From assembly GCF_029223485.1 (NCBI RefSeq), contig NZ_JARHTP010000016.1, positions 62,001 to 126,000 on the forward strand: a stretch of DNA of 64,000 nucleotides, given 5' to 3'. Position 1 is the first letter of the stretch. Each line of letters starts with the position of its first letter. The notes below the pieces were generated by a model. The model did not search any database. It was not told the DNA's origin and saw only the letters and a program-made list of their open reading frames with translations. The translations under genes and the position numbers were made by a program. This document shows positions 1 through 9,193 of the stretch, piece after piece. Source of the stretch: Streptomyces coacervatus. Lineage in GTDB: Bacteria; Actinomycetota; Actinomycetes; Streptomycetales; Streptomycetaceae.

Positions 1-3000
1 GGTCGCCCGCGGCCAGCTGGGAGCCGTCGGCGGTGAAGGCGAGAGCCTTGGTGCCGTCCCGCAGCAGCCCCAGGGCCTTGGGCCGCCCGGAGGGGAGGCG
101 GACGGCACGGTCCTCGCCGGCGAGGAGTCTGCCGTCGGGGCGGACCGTGAGGAGGGTGCTCGCCAGGCCCGCCACCGTGCCCGACCGGCGGTGGCCGGTG
201 ACGTCCCACACCTCGTCCAGCAGGCTGCCGTCGCCGGTCGGACGGGCCGCGTACAGGGTGCGGCCGGCGGGGCCGAGGGCCAGGGACTGCACGCTTTCCG
301 AGGGGTGTGCCGCCGCCAGGTCCAGCGTGGTCAGGACGCGGGCGCGGGTCAGGTCCCAGACCGTGATCCGCTGGGCGGCGGGGTCGTGGTCGGGGGCCGT
401 GAGGCCGTACGCGAAGGTCTTGCCGTCGGGGCTGAACGCCATCAGGGGTGCGGTCTGCCGTTGGGCGTCGGAGTCGGATGAGGCCGACAGCGGCACGGAC
501 GGCAGTGTCCGTGTGCCGTGCCCGTCGCCGCCGGTGTCGCGGAGCACGAAGCGGTAGCGGGCGCCGATCCGTTCGGCGGTGGCCGCCGTGCGGCCGTCCG
601 GGGCGAGCAGGGTGGCGTCGGCGGCCCGGGCGCGCCACTCCGCCGTGGTGGCGGTCGTCGTGTCGAAGGAGTGGACCGTGCGGCCTTCCAGGTAGCGGAG
701 GGCGGGGTGGCCGGGGTCCCAGGCCAGGGTGCCGTAGACCTGCTGTTCGTCGAGGGAGTGGCGGAAGACGGGGGTGTCGGGGGCCGCGAGCCGCCACACC
801 TTGATCTCCGTGCCGTCGGCGGTCGCCAGGAACGCCCCGTCCGGGCTGAATGCGGCGGACGTCACCTCCGGGTCCTGGAGCGCGGCCACCTGGCGTCCCG
901 TGCCGGTGTCCCAGACATGCACGCCGGTCGCGTCGGCAGCGGCGAATCGGCGGCCCGGCCCGAACACCAGTTGCACCGAGCCGGTGCACAGGCCGTCGGC
1001 CTGCTGCCAGGCGCCGGGAAGTGTGCGGTGGCCACGGACGTCCGACACCTGCGGCGCCCTCCCGGCCGGACAGACGGCCAGCAGGCGGTCGTCGGAGCTC
1101 GGGGCGACGCGGGTCTCATCGGGCGCCCGCGTCTCGGACAGCAGCCGCCCGCCGGGGACGGAGCGCAGTTGGACCCGCTCGCGGGTCGGGTCGCTCACCA
1201 GGTAGCTGCGGCCGCTGCCGCCGAAGGCGATCGAGGTGGTCTTCCGGGGCAGGGGGCGGGGGTCTCCGGTCCAGCGGCCCCGCGCCGTGTCCCACAGCCG
1301 CAGCCCGTCGCCCGTGCTGAGCGCGAGGATGCGGGCGTCGGGGCCGGCGGCGAACACCTGTGCGCCGTCCGGCAGTGTTCCCGTGGCGGTGCGGCGATGC
1401 GTGGTCACGTCCCAGGTGCGCCAGGTCCGGCCGTCGATGCTCAGCAGAGTGCGGCCCGAGTCGGCGAGGAAGTCGTTGGTCATGTTGCCCGGCTCGGGGT
1501 CGGTGAAGGCGTCCATTTCGGGCTGGGCGAGGCCGCCCAGCAGGGCACGGCGGGACTCGGGCAGCGGGGAGGTCCGCCAGGCGGCGGCGCCCAGGAGCAT
1601 CGCCGCGCGCGGGTCGGTCGTACGGAGTGAGTCGGCGACGACGGCGAGGCGGCGGGCGGCGGCGTCGGTGCGCTGCTGTTCGTTCGTCTGGTGCTGGGTC
1701 CACGCCACCAGTCCGGCCGTGAGCGCGACGGCGAGGACGGCGGACAGTGTCGCCAGCAGCAGCCGGGTACGGCGGGCGGCCTGTGCGGCCGTTCGGCGTT
1801 CCGCCTCGCGCGCGTGCAGGGCTGCCGCGAGGAACTCCCGCTCGGGGGCGGTGAGTTCGGGATCCGTGAACTGCTCCCGGGCGAGGTCGAGCCGGGTGCC
1901 GCGGTAGAGGGTGCCGGGGTCGCGGTCGTGCTCCAGCCAGGCGCGGGCCGCCTCGGCCAGCCGCCGGTGGTGGCGCAGCCGCTCCCGGTCCTCCTCCAGC
2001 CAGCCGGCCAGCCGTGGCCAGCAGGTGAGCAGGGCTTCGTGGGCGAGCTGGGCGCCGTCCTCGTCGGTGGTGAGCAGGCGGGCGCGCGCCAACTGTTCGA
2101 CCACGCCCGGCACGGCCGGGTCGGCCCACTCGGCGAGTTCGGCGCGGGTCAGCGGGCGCCGGGTGTCGGGGGTGCCGTTGCCCGGTTCGACCATCCGCAG
2201 CAGCAGCCGTCGGGCGACGGCCTGCGCCTCGGGGTCCAGCTGCCCGTACACCTCCTCCGCGGTCGCGGCGATCGCCCCGCGCACCCCGCCGGCCGCCTGG
2301 TACGCGGCCAGGGTGAGCATGCGGCTCTTGCGCCTGCGCCAGGTCTCCTGCAGGGCGTGGGAGAGCATCGGCAGTCCGCCGGGCTCGTCCAGGACCTCGT
2401 CGACGAGCCGCGCGGTCAGCTCCCGTTCGACCAGGAGCCCGGCGGCCGCGGCCGGCCTGACCACCGCCTCGCGCAGTTCGTCGGCGGTCATGGGACCGAG
2501 CGCCAGCGCGGCGCCGGACAGCGCGTCCGCCAGGCCCCGGTGCTCCAGGCAGCGGGCGTAGAAGTCCGCGTGTACGGAGAGCAGGACGCGCAGCCGGCTG
2601 CCCGGGGCCCTGGACGCCAGCAACAGGTCGATGAAGCGGGCCCGTTCGGTCTGGTCCCGGCAGAGGGTGAAGACCTCCTCGAACTGGTCGACCACCACCC
2701 AGCACTCCGGCTCGTCCGCCTCGGGGGTCAGGAGGTGGCCGTAGGTGGCGGCCGGGCGGGCGCCCGGGGTGAGGATCCGCAGCACCGTCGGGCTCCCCCG
2801 GCCCGCGGCCCGCTCCTGGAGCCCGGGGATCAGCCCCGCCCGCAGCAGCGAGGACTTCCCGCTGCCGGACGCGCCGAACAGCACGGCGAGCCGGTGGTCG
2901 CACACCAGCCGCTCCAGCCGCTGAGCCATCCGCTCGCGGCCGAAGAACAGAGGCCGGTCGCCGGGCTCGAAGCGGGCCAGGCCGCGGTAGGGCGGGCGCG

Positions 3001-3295
3001 CGCCCTCCGCCTCCTCCCGAACGGCCTCGGCGGTGGCCGCCTCGACCTCCTTCCAGCGCGGCTCCCACTCCCCCGGGTCGCCGCCGCAGGCGCGCACATA
3101 GCCCCGGACCGCATCCAGCGAGGGCAGCCGCTCGCCGCCGGCCGCCCGGGACAGCGTCGTCGCGGAGACACCGGTGGCCGCGGCCATGGCCCGGTACGAC
3201 GGGTTGCCGGCGGCCCGGCGCAGCTCACGCAGTTGATGCGCGAGGCGCTCGACGGGTCCGGCGCCCGGGTCCAGAGGTCTTTCGGGACGGCCCAT
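1..3295 (-). CDS. XRE-HTH / nSTAND ATPase / WD40-type repeat protein (3' end outside window)
   Basis: About 1,098 codons run from ATG at 3295 to the left edge without a stop, so the C-terminus is missing. Residues about 15-60 form an XRE-like helix-turn-helix. An nSTAND-type NTPase follows, with Walker A GASGSGKSS at about 141-149 and a Walker B-like VVVDQFEEVF near 200. A single hydrophobic segment lies near residues 500-525. The rest is a run of WD40-like blades with recurring 'FSPDG.L.A' and 'W D' signatures. Proteins of this build are common in Streptomyces and are thought to be signal-responsive scaffolds; the ligand is unknown. The membrane segment between NTPase and propeller would place the repeats outside or at the membrane, which is inference. 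It is divergent from the subtilase gene. Confidence 0.85.
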   Translation of the reverse strand, partial: MGRPERPLDPGAGPVERLAHQLRELRRAAGNPSYRAMAAATGVSATTLSRAAGGERLPSLDAVRGYVRACGGDPGEWEPRWKEVEAATAEAVREEAEGARPPYRGLARFEPGDRPLFFGRERMAQRLERLVCDHRLAVLFGASGSGKSSLLRAGLIPGLQERAAGRGSPTVLRILTPGARPAATYGHLLTPEADEPECWVVVDQFEEVFTLCRDQTERARFIDLLLASRAPGSRLRVLLSVHADFYARCLEHRGLADALSGAALALGPMTADELREAVVRPAAAAGLLVERELTARLVDEVLDEPGGLPMLSHALQETWRRRKSRMLTLAAYQAAGGVRGAIAATAEEVYGQLDPEAQAVARRLLLRMVEPGNGTPDTRRPLTRAELAEWADPAVPGVVEQLARARLLTTDEDGAQLAHEALLTCWPRLAGWLEEDRERLRHHRRLAEAARAWLEHDRDPGTLYRGTRLDLAREQFTDPELTAPEREFLAAALHAREAERRTAAQAARRTRLLLATLSAVLAVALTAGLVAWTQHQTNEQQRTDAAARRLAVVADSLRTTDPRAAMLLGAAAWRTSPLPESRRALLGGLAQPEMDAFTDPEPGNMTNDFLADSGRTLLSIDGRTWRTWDVTTHRRTATGTLPDGAQVFAAGPDARILALSTGDGLRLWDTARGRWTGDPRPLPRKTTSIAFGGSGRSYLVSDPTRERVQLRSVPGGRLLSETRAPDETRVAPSSDDRLLAVCPAGRAPQVSDVRGHRTLPGAWQQADGLCTGSVQLVFGPGRRFAAADATGVHVWDTGTGRQVAALQDPEVTSAAFSPDGAFLATADGTEIKVWRLAAPDTPVFRHSLDEQQVYGTLAWDPGHPALRYLEGRTVHSFDTTTATTAEWRARAADATLLAPDGRTAATAERIGARYRFVLRDTGGDGHGTRTLPSVPLSASSDSDAQRQTAPLMAFSPDGKTFAYGLTAPDHDPAAQRITVWDLTRARVLTTLDLAAAHPSESVQSLALGPAGRTLYAARPTGDGSLLDEVWDVTGHRRSGTVAGLASTLLTVRPDGRLLAGEDRAVRLPSGRPKALGLLRDGTKALAFTADGSQLAAGD

Positions 3296-3408
3296 GGGCC
3301 ACCTCCTGCACTGCGGATCGCGAGCCGACGGCGGTACGGACGGCTCACCCCGCCAGATGCCGATCCGGCACGGGAGGTTCCGGTTGATTCCGTTGACAGG
3401 AGGGGGCT

Positions 3409-6400
3409 GTGCATCAACTCGGCGCTGGCCAGCCTGGGAGCCACGGAACTCAGACACCAGGGGAACCCTTGCGTAAACACGTCAAAAGAGCACGCGCGAA
3501 ACGAGCTTGCGCGGCCGCGGCCGCGACGGTGGCCGCCCTGGCGCTGGCCGCGGAGCTGGCCGACCTGGCACAGGCGACGCCCGCGTCGACTCCCGCGAAA
3601 TTCGCCGAGAGCACCGCGAGGGCAAGCGGCCGCATCCACCAGATCACTCTCATCACCGGTGACCGCGTCGCCGTGGATGCCAAGGGCCGGGTCGTCGGCG
3701 TGGAACGGGCCAAGGGGCGCGAGCACATCCCCGTACAGGTCCGCACCGTCGGCAAGCACACCCTCGTCATCCCGATGGACGCGACCCGGATGATCGCGAG
3801 CGGCAGGCTCGACCGTCGGCTGTTCGACATCACCGAGCTCAACAAGGCAGCCAACCGCAAGAACCAGAAGAACGGCGTGAAGGTCATCGTCGGCTACAGC
3901 GGCGCCGCGCGCGCCGCGAAGGCGGGCGTGCGGGACACCGGGACGCTCGGTGCGGCCTTCAAGTCCCTGAACGCCGACGCCGTTCTGGCGTCCCGTCAGA
4001 ACGCGCCCGGGCTGTGGAAGGCCGTCACCGACGGCAACACCCTCGCCTCCGGCATCGCGCACGTCTGGCTCGACGGCGTCCGCAGGGCGAGCCTCGACGA
4101 GTCGGTGCCGCAGATCGGCGCTCCGACGGCCTGGGCGAAGGGCTACACGGGCAAGGGCGTGAAGGTCGCCGTGCTGGACACCGGCATCGACACGACCCAC
4201 CCGGACCTCAAGTCCCAGGTGGCCGAGTCCAAGAACTTCACCACGGCCAAGGACACCATCGACCACTTCGGTCACGGCACGCACGTCGCGTCCATCATCG
4301 CGGGCACCGGCGCCAAGTCCGGCGGCAAGTACAAGGGGGTCGCGCCCGGCGCGAGTCTCCTCAACGCCAAGGTCCTCGACGACGAGGGCGGGGGCGACGA
4401 CTCCGGCATCCTCGCGGGCATGGAGTGGGCGGCCCAGCAGGGCGCGAACATCGTCAACCTCAGCCTGGGCGGCGGCGACACCGAGGGCATCGACCCTCTG
4501 GAAGCCGAGGTGAACGAGCTCTCCGAGCAGAAGGGCATCCTCTTCGCCATCGCCGCCGGCAACGAGGGCGAGGGAGGCGCCGAAACCATCGACTCCCCGG
4601 GCAGCGCGGCCGACGCGCTCACCGTCGGCGCCGTCGACGGCAACGACAAGCTCGCCTACTTCTCCAGCCGCGGCCCGACCGTCGACGGCACCCTCAAGCC
4701 GGACGTCACCGCGCCCGGCGTGAACATCACCGCCGCGGCGGCCAAGGACAGTGTCATCGCCAAGGAGGTCGGCGAGAACCCGCCCGGCTATCTGACCATT
4801 TCGGGTACGTCGATGGCGACCCCGCATGTCGCAGGTGCCGCCGCGATCCTCAAGCAGGAGCACCCCGACTGGACGTACGCCCAGTTGAAGGCGACGCTCG
4901 TCGGCTCCAGCAAGGGCGGTGACTACACGACCTTCGAGGGCGGTGCCGGCCGTATCCAGGTCGACAAGGCCATCGCGCAGAGTGTGGTCGCCGAGCCGAC
5001 CACGCTGGACTTCCCCGTCCAGCAGTGGCCGCACACCGACGACACCCCGGTCACCAAGCAGCTGACGTACCGCAACTCGGGTACGGAGGACGTCACTCTG
5101 ACCCTCGCCGCCAAGGGCTTCGACCCCAAGGGCAAGGCGGCCCCGGCGGGCTTCTTCGCTCTCGGCGCGGACAAAGTCACCGTCCCGGCGGGTGGCAAGG
5201 CATCGGTGAACGTCACCGTGAACGCCAAGCTGGGCGGCGACCTCAACGGCGGCTACTCGGCGCGCGTTTCGGCCACGGGCGGCGGGCAGACCGTCAGCAC
5301 GGCGGTGGGCGTCGTACGGGAGACCGAGCACTACAACGTGACGTTGAAGTACATCAACCGCGCCGGGCAGAACCCGAAGCACATCGCCTCCATGATGTCC
5401 ATCGACGGCCTGGGACCGGCTTCCTGGCTGTCGTCCGAGTCGACCGACAACACCAGCGTCGTCCGGGTGCCCAGGGGCAAGTACATCTTCGAGTCGGCGA
5501 GCGCGAAGGACCTCGTGACGTACCAGGGCGGCCTCGACTGGCTGATCCAGCCCGAGCTGAACGTCACCAGGAACATGACGGTCACGCTCGACCTGAACAA
5601 GGCCAAGTCGCCCGACATCACGGTCCCGGACCCGGCGGCCAAGCCGAAGAACGCATGGCTGGGGTACCGGTACTACCGGGGCCAGAAGGGGGCGGACGGC
5701 AACGGCGTATTCGTGGACTCCTTCGCCGACATCCGCGTCGCCCACGTCGGCCCGGCGGTCGACTACCTGTCCCAGCGGTGGGCCGGGCAGTGGACCTCGG
5801 GCGGCAAGTCCGAGTACGACATCGCGGCCGCCGCCTCGGTGACGAAGCTCAAGGCCGACTACGTCCGCCACTACAAGGCGAGCGATTTCGCCACGCTGAA
5901 GGTCGGCATGGGTTCCTCGGTCCCCGGCAAGACCGGTGCCGTCGCGATCACCGGCGCTCAGCCCGACGGAATCGGGTACTGGTCCCCCTACGCCGACTCG
6001 GTTCCGCAGAAGCTGCCCAGCACCCGCACCTACCACCTGTCCGCCGTGGAAGGCGCCGAGTGGCGGCCCGACTTCTACCAGTACTCGGGCAAGACGGACT
6101 CGGATGGCAACCCGGTCGTCGAGGCGACCTCCAGCGCCGCCGACTACCTGAAGTTCAAGGCGGGCCGGACCTACCAGCAGCGGTTCAACACGGCGGTGTT
6201 CGGGCCCGTCCGGTCCTCCGACACCGGAATCACCCGCGACGGCAACGAGATCGCCGGCGCGCTCCCCCTGTTCTCCGACGGCGCGGGGCACACGGGTGAC
6301 TCGGACTTCACCTCGGCGACGACGACGCTGTACCGCAACGGCAAGAAGATCGGCTCCCTCCAGACCCCGATCGGCAACGACAAGCCGTTCAAGGTCCCGG

Positions 6401-6825
6401 CCTCGGACGGCGCCTACCGGCTGACCACCTCGGTCAGGCGCAGCGCCGCGCTGTCGACCGTCTCCAGCCGGGTCGACGCGACCTGGACCTTCCACTCGAA
6501 GAAGCCGAACCTGCCGGTCGACCTGCCGGTGTCCACGGTCCGCTTCAACGCGCAGACGGGCCTGGACAGCACGGTCGCGGCCGGCAGGACGGTCACCTAC
6601 CCGGTCACCGTCCAGGGCGCGGCCAAGGGCAGCAACCTCAAGTCCCTTGCGGTGTGGGTGTCGTACGACCACGGCAGGACCTGGAAGAAGGTCACCGTCA
6701 CACACGGCAGGATCACTGTGAAGAACCCGGCGAAGGGCAAGTCCGTCTCCCTGCGCGCCAAGGTCGTCGACAAGAAGAACAACACGTCGACGATCTCGAT
6801 CTACGACGCGTATTTCGGCAAGTAA
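3409..6825 (+). CDS. Secreted S8 family serine peptidase (subtilisin-like, large)
   Basis: Extracellular protease of 1,138 aa from GTG 3409. The triad is visible: Asp in VLDTGID (about 257), His in GHGTHVA (about 289), Ser in SGTSMATPHVAG (about 468), with the oxyanion Asn in AAGNEG (about 385). A propeptide-like segment precedes the catalytic domain. About 650 residues of beta-rich C-terminal region follow, without a sortase motif. The start is ambiguous. GTG 3409 has AGGAGG five bases upstream, but the twin-basic signal peptide (RKHVKRARAKR followed by an Ala-rich stretch) begins only at TTG 3469, which has a weaker AGGGGA. Either start is possible; 3409 is listed because of the ribosome site. 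Confidence 0.9.
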   Translation: MHQLGAGQPGSHGTQTPGEPLRKHVKRARAKRACAAAAATVAALALAAELADLAQATPASTPAKFAESTARASGRIHQITLITGDRVAVDAKGRVVGVERAKGREHIPVQVRTVGKHTLVIPMDATRMIASGRLDRRLFDITELNKAANRKNQKNGVKVIVGYSGAARAAKAGVRDTGTLGAAFKSLNADAVLASRQNAPGLWKAVTDGNTLASGIAHVWLDGVRRASLDESVPQIGAPTAWAKGYTGKGVKVAVLDTGIDTTHPDLKSQVAESKNFTTAKDTIDHFGHGTHVASIIAGTGAKSGGKYKGVAPGASLLNAKVLDDEGGGDDSGILAGMEWAAQQGANIVNLSLGGGDTEGIDPLEAEVNELSEQKGILFAIAAGNEGEGGAETIDSPGSAADALTVGAVDGNDKLAYFSSRGPTVDGTLKPDVTAPGVNITAAAAKDSVIAKEVGENPPGYLTISGTSMATPHVAGAAAILKQEHPDWTYAQLKATLVGSSKGGDYTTFEGGAGRIQVDKAIAQSVVAEPTTLDFPVQQWPHTDDTPVTKQLTYRNSGTEDVTLTLAAKGFDPKGKAAPAGFFALGADKVTVPAGGKASVNVTVNAKLGGDLNGGYSARVSATGGGQTVSTAVGVVRETEHYNVTLKYINRAGQNPKHIASMMSIDGLGPASWLSSESTDNTSVVRVPRGKYIFESASAKDLVTYQGGLDWLIQPELNVTRNMTVTLDLNKAKSPDITVPDPAAKPKNAWLGYRYYRGQKGADGNGVFVDSFADIRVAHVGPAVDYLSQRWAGQWTSGGKSEYDIAAAASVTKLKADYVRHYKASDFATLKVGMGSSVPGKTGAVAITGAQPDGIGYWSPYADSVPQKLPSTRTYHLSAVEGAEWRPDFYQYSGKTDSDGNPVVEATSSAADYLKFKAGRTYQQRFNTAVFGPVRSSDTGITRDGNEIAGALPLFSDGAGHTGDSDFTSATTTLYRNGKKIGSLQTPIGNDKPFKVPASDGAYRLTTSVRRSAALSTVSSRVDATWTFHSKKPNLPVDLPVSTVRFNAQTGLDSTVAAGRTVTYPVTVQGAAKGSNLKSLAVWVSYDHGRTWKKVTVTHGRITVKNPAKGKSVSLRAKVVDKKNNTSTISIYDAYFGK

Positions 6826-6840
6826 CCCGCCGGGCAGTCC

Positions 6841-6882
6841 CGAGGACCGCTCGTCGCCGACATCGGTGACGGGCGGTCCTCG
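6841..6882 (+). terminator. Hairpin downstream of the S8 peptidase gene
   Basis: Arms cgaggaccgc (6841-6850) and gcggtcctcg (6873-6882) are perfect inverted repeats, with more pairing possible in the loop. It sits 16 bases after the stop codon, with no clear T-run, as is usual in Streptomyces. Confidence 0.6.
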
Positions 6883-6930
6883 CTGTCGTCAACCAACGAG
6901 GTGATGGCGAACCTCGCCGGCACGGCGAAG

Positions 6931-6960
6931 ACGATCTGAGGCGACCTGAGGCGACCTGAG
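6931..6960. repeat. Short 10-bp tandem repeat
   Basis: The unit gcgacctgag occurs twice (6941-6960), preceded by a related unit ending gatctgag (6931-6940). It lies between the subtilase terminator and the end of the mshA-like gene. No function is evident. Confidence 0.4.
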
Positions 6961-6981
6961 GGTGCCGTCGGCGGACATCCC

Positions 6982-8319
6982 TCAGCAGGCCTGCCGGCTC
7001 TCGCGCATGGCCGCCGTGTACACGTCCGCCGTCGCCGCCGCGGCCGTGTCCCAGCCGAAGGAGCGGGCGTGGCGGGCTGCGGCCTCGCCCATGCGGGCCG
7101 AGAGCGTCGGATCGTCGGCGAAGCGGAGCAGTGCCCGCGCGTAGTCGACCGGGTCGTGCCCCGGTACGAGCACGCCGCTCACCCCGTCCTGCACCGCCAC
7201 CGGCAGACCGCCGACCTCGGCGGCGATCACCGGGGTGCCGCAGGCCTGTGCCTCGACGGCGACCAGGCCGAAGGACTCGCTGTGGGACGGCATGACCAGG
7301 ACGGATGCCGCCCGGTACCAGTCGGCGAGCCGGTCCTGGCCGACCGGCGGCCGGAACAGTACGACATCGGATATGCCGAGGCAGGCCGCCAGTTTCTGCA
7401 GACCTTCCGGCCTGGCCAGGCCGGTGCCGCTCGGCCCGCCCACGACCGGCACCACGATCCGCTCCCGCAGCTGCGGCCGCTCCTCCAGCAGCCGGGCCAC
7501 CGCGCGCAGCAGGACGTCCGGCGCCTTCAGCGGCTGGATGCGGCCCGCGAACAGCGGTATGAGGGCGTGCTGCGGCAGTCCGAGGCGGGTGCGGGCCGCG
7601 GCCCGGCCGGCCTCGATTCCCGACGCGTCGGGCCGGAAGCGCTCCAGGTTGACGCCGGGGTGGACGACCGACACCCGGTCGGTGTCGGCGTCGTAGTGGC
7701 GCAGCAGCTCCTGCGCCTCCTTCTCCGTGTTCGCTATCAACCGGTCGGCGGCGCGGGCGACTTGAGTCTCGCCGAGCACGCGGTGTGCGGGTTCGGGCGT
7801 GTCGCCCTCGGCGAGGGAGGCGTTCTTGACCTTGGCCATGGTGTGCATGGCGTGCACGAGCGGGACGCCCCAGCGCTCGGCGGTGAGCCGGCCGACCTGG
7901 CCGGAGAGCCAGTAGTGGGAGTGGACCAGGTCGTAGTGGCCGGGGTGACGGCCGGCCCAGGCCTGTGTCACACCGTGCGTGAAGGCGCACAGCTGCGCGG
8001 GCAGATCCTCCTTCGCCATACCCTCGTACGGTCCGGCGGCCACGTGCCGCACCAGGACGCCGGGCGCGAGTTCGACGCTGGGCGGGAGCGCCGCGGAGGT
8101 GGCCCGGGTGAAGATCTCCACCTCGATGCCGATGGCGGCGAGGCGCCTGGCGAGCTCCACGATGTAGACGTTCATGCCGCCCGCGTCGCCGGTGCCGGGC
8201 TGGTGGAGTGGTGAGGTGTGCACGCTGAGCATGGCGACGCGGCGGGGGCGCCGCGGGAGCCTGAGCTGCGGGGGCGGGACGAGGAGGGTGCCGCCGTGCA
8301 GGAGTGCGCGCCGGGTCAC
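6982..8319 (-). CDS. mshA: MshA-like D-inositol-3-phosphate glycosyltransferase
   Basis: GT4 glycosyltransferase of 445 aa. MshA joins UDP-GlcNAc to inositol-3-phosphate, the first committed step of mycothiol synthesis. The sequence keeps MshA signatures: SVHTSPLHQPGTGDAGGMNVY near the N-terminus, VHSHYWLSG, MHTMAKVKN, the GRIQPLKAPD loop, and the retaining GT-B ESFGLVAVEAQACGTPV segment. The GTG start overlaps the fdhD stop by four bases (GTGA), implying translational coupling. Its neighbours are not those I associate with the housekeeping Streptomyces mshA (phosphoglycerate mutase region), so this may be a second copy serving mycothiol-dependent formaldehyde oxidation. That last point is inference. 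Confidence 0.85.
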   Translation of the reverse strand: MTRRALLHGGTLLVPPPQLRLPRRPRRVAMLSVHTSPLHQPGTGDAGGMNVYIVELARRLAAIGIEVEIFTRATSAALPPSVELAPGVLVRHVAAGPYEGMAKEDLPAQLCAFTHGVTQAWAGRHPGHYDLVHSHYWLSGQVGRLTAERWGVPLVHAMHTMAKVKNASLAEGDTPEPAHRVLGETQVARAADRLIANTEKEAQELLRHYDADTDRVSVVHPGVNLERFRPDASGIEAGRAAARTRLGLPQHALIPLFAGRIQPLKAPDVLLRAVARLLEERPQLRERIVVPVVGGPSGTGLARPEGLQKLAACLGISDVVLFRPPVGQDRLADWYRAASVLVMPSHSESFGLVAVEAQACGTPVIAAEVGGLPVAVQDGVSGVLVPGHDPVDYARALLRFADDPTLSARMGEAAARHARSFGWDTAAAATADVYTAAMRESRQAC

Positions 8320-9161
8320 GCCACGGCCTCGGCTCTCAGGTCGAGGCGCTGCTCGCCCGCGTACACGTTCATGGAGGCGCCGCGCAGGAAGCCCACGAGC
8401 GTGAGCCCGGTCTCCGCCGCCAGGTCCACCGCGAGGGAGGACGGTGCCGAGACCGCCGCCAGCAGCGGGATGCCTGCCATGACCGCCTTCTGCGCCAGCT
8501 CGAAGGAGGCCCGCCCGGACACCAGCAAAATGGCTTGGGACAGCGGAAGTCGACCGGCTTGGAGCGCACGGCCGACCAGCTTGTCGACGGCGTTGTGCCG
8601 GCCGACGTCCTCGCGCAGGTCCAGCAGTTCACCGTCGGGCGAGAACAGCGCGGCGGCGTGCAGGCCCCCGGTCCGGTCGAACACCCGCTGGGCGGAACGG
8701 AGTTGGTCGGGCAGGGCGGACAGCAGTGCGGGGGTGACGCGGACCGGGGGCGTGTCGGCGATCGGCCATCGCGCGGTGGTCCGTACGGCGTCCAGGCTCG
8801 CCTTGCCGCACAGTCCGCAGGACGAGGTGGTGTAGACGTTCCGTTCGAGTGTGATGTCGGGTACGGGCACGCCGGGGGCGAGGTGCACGTCGACGATGTT
8901 GTACGTGTTCGAGCCGTCGGCGGTGGCGCCCGCGCAGTAGACGATGTTCGCCACCTCCTCGGCCCGGCCCACGACGCCCTCGCTCACCAGGAACCCCGCG
9001 GCCAGCGCGAAGTCGTCACCGGGCGTGCGCATGGTGATCGCCAGCGGCTTGCCGTTGAGGCGGATCTCCAGCGGTTCCTCCGCCACCAGCGTGTCGGGGC
9101 GGGTGCTCGTCGCTCCGTCCCGGATGCGCAGCACACGCCGTCGTTCGGTGACCCGTCCCAT
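8316..9161 (-). CDS. fdhD: Formate dehydrogenase accessory sulfurtransferase FdhD
   Basis: 281 aa from ATG 9161. FdhD transfers sulfur to the molybdenum cofactor of formate dehydrogenases. The conserved Cys-X-X-Cys lies in SSCGLCGKASLD, and the family landmarks EEPLEIRLNG, TPGDDFALAAGFLVSEG and REDVGRHNAVDKL are present. No formate dehydrogenase lies in the window, so its client must be elsewhere. It lies 32 bp after sdaA and overlaps the mshA-like gene by four bases. This order links serine breakdown, formate oxidation and mycothiol supply, in keeping with a C1-disposal role. Confidence 0.92.
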   Translation of the reverse strand: MGRVTERRRVLRIRDGATSTRPDTLVAEEPLEIRLNGKPLAITMRTPGDDFALAAGFLVSEGVVGRAEEVANIVYCAGATADGSNTYNIVDVHLAPGVPVPDITLERNVYTTSSCGLCGKASLDAVRTTARWPIADTPPVRVTPALLSALPDQLRSAQRVFDRTGGLHAAALFSPDGELLDLREDVGRHNAVDKLVGRALQAGRLPLSQAILLVSGRASFELAQKAVMAGIPLLAAVSAPSSLAVDLAAETGLTLVGFLRGASMNVYAGEQRLDLRAEAVA

Positions 9162-9193
9162 GACCTTGCCTCTTCTCGCCGCTTCTCGCCTCT

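Noticed and set aside
2830..6705. Open frame of about 1,290 codons on the minus strand opposite the subtilase
   Set aside because: Antisense shadow of a GC-rich gene: composition is Arg/Gly/Val/Asp-rich with no domain, and the plus strand encodes an intact S8 protease.
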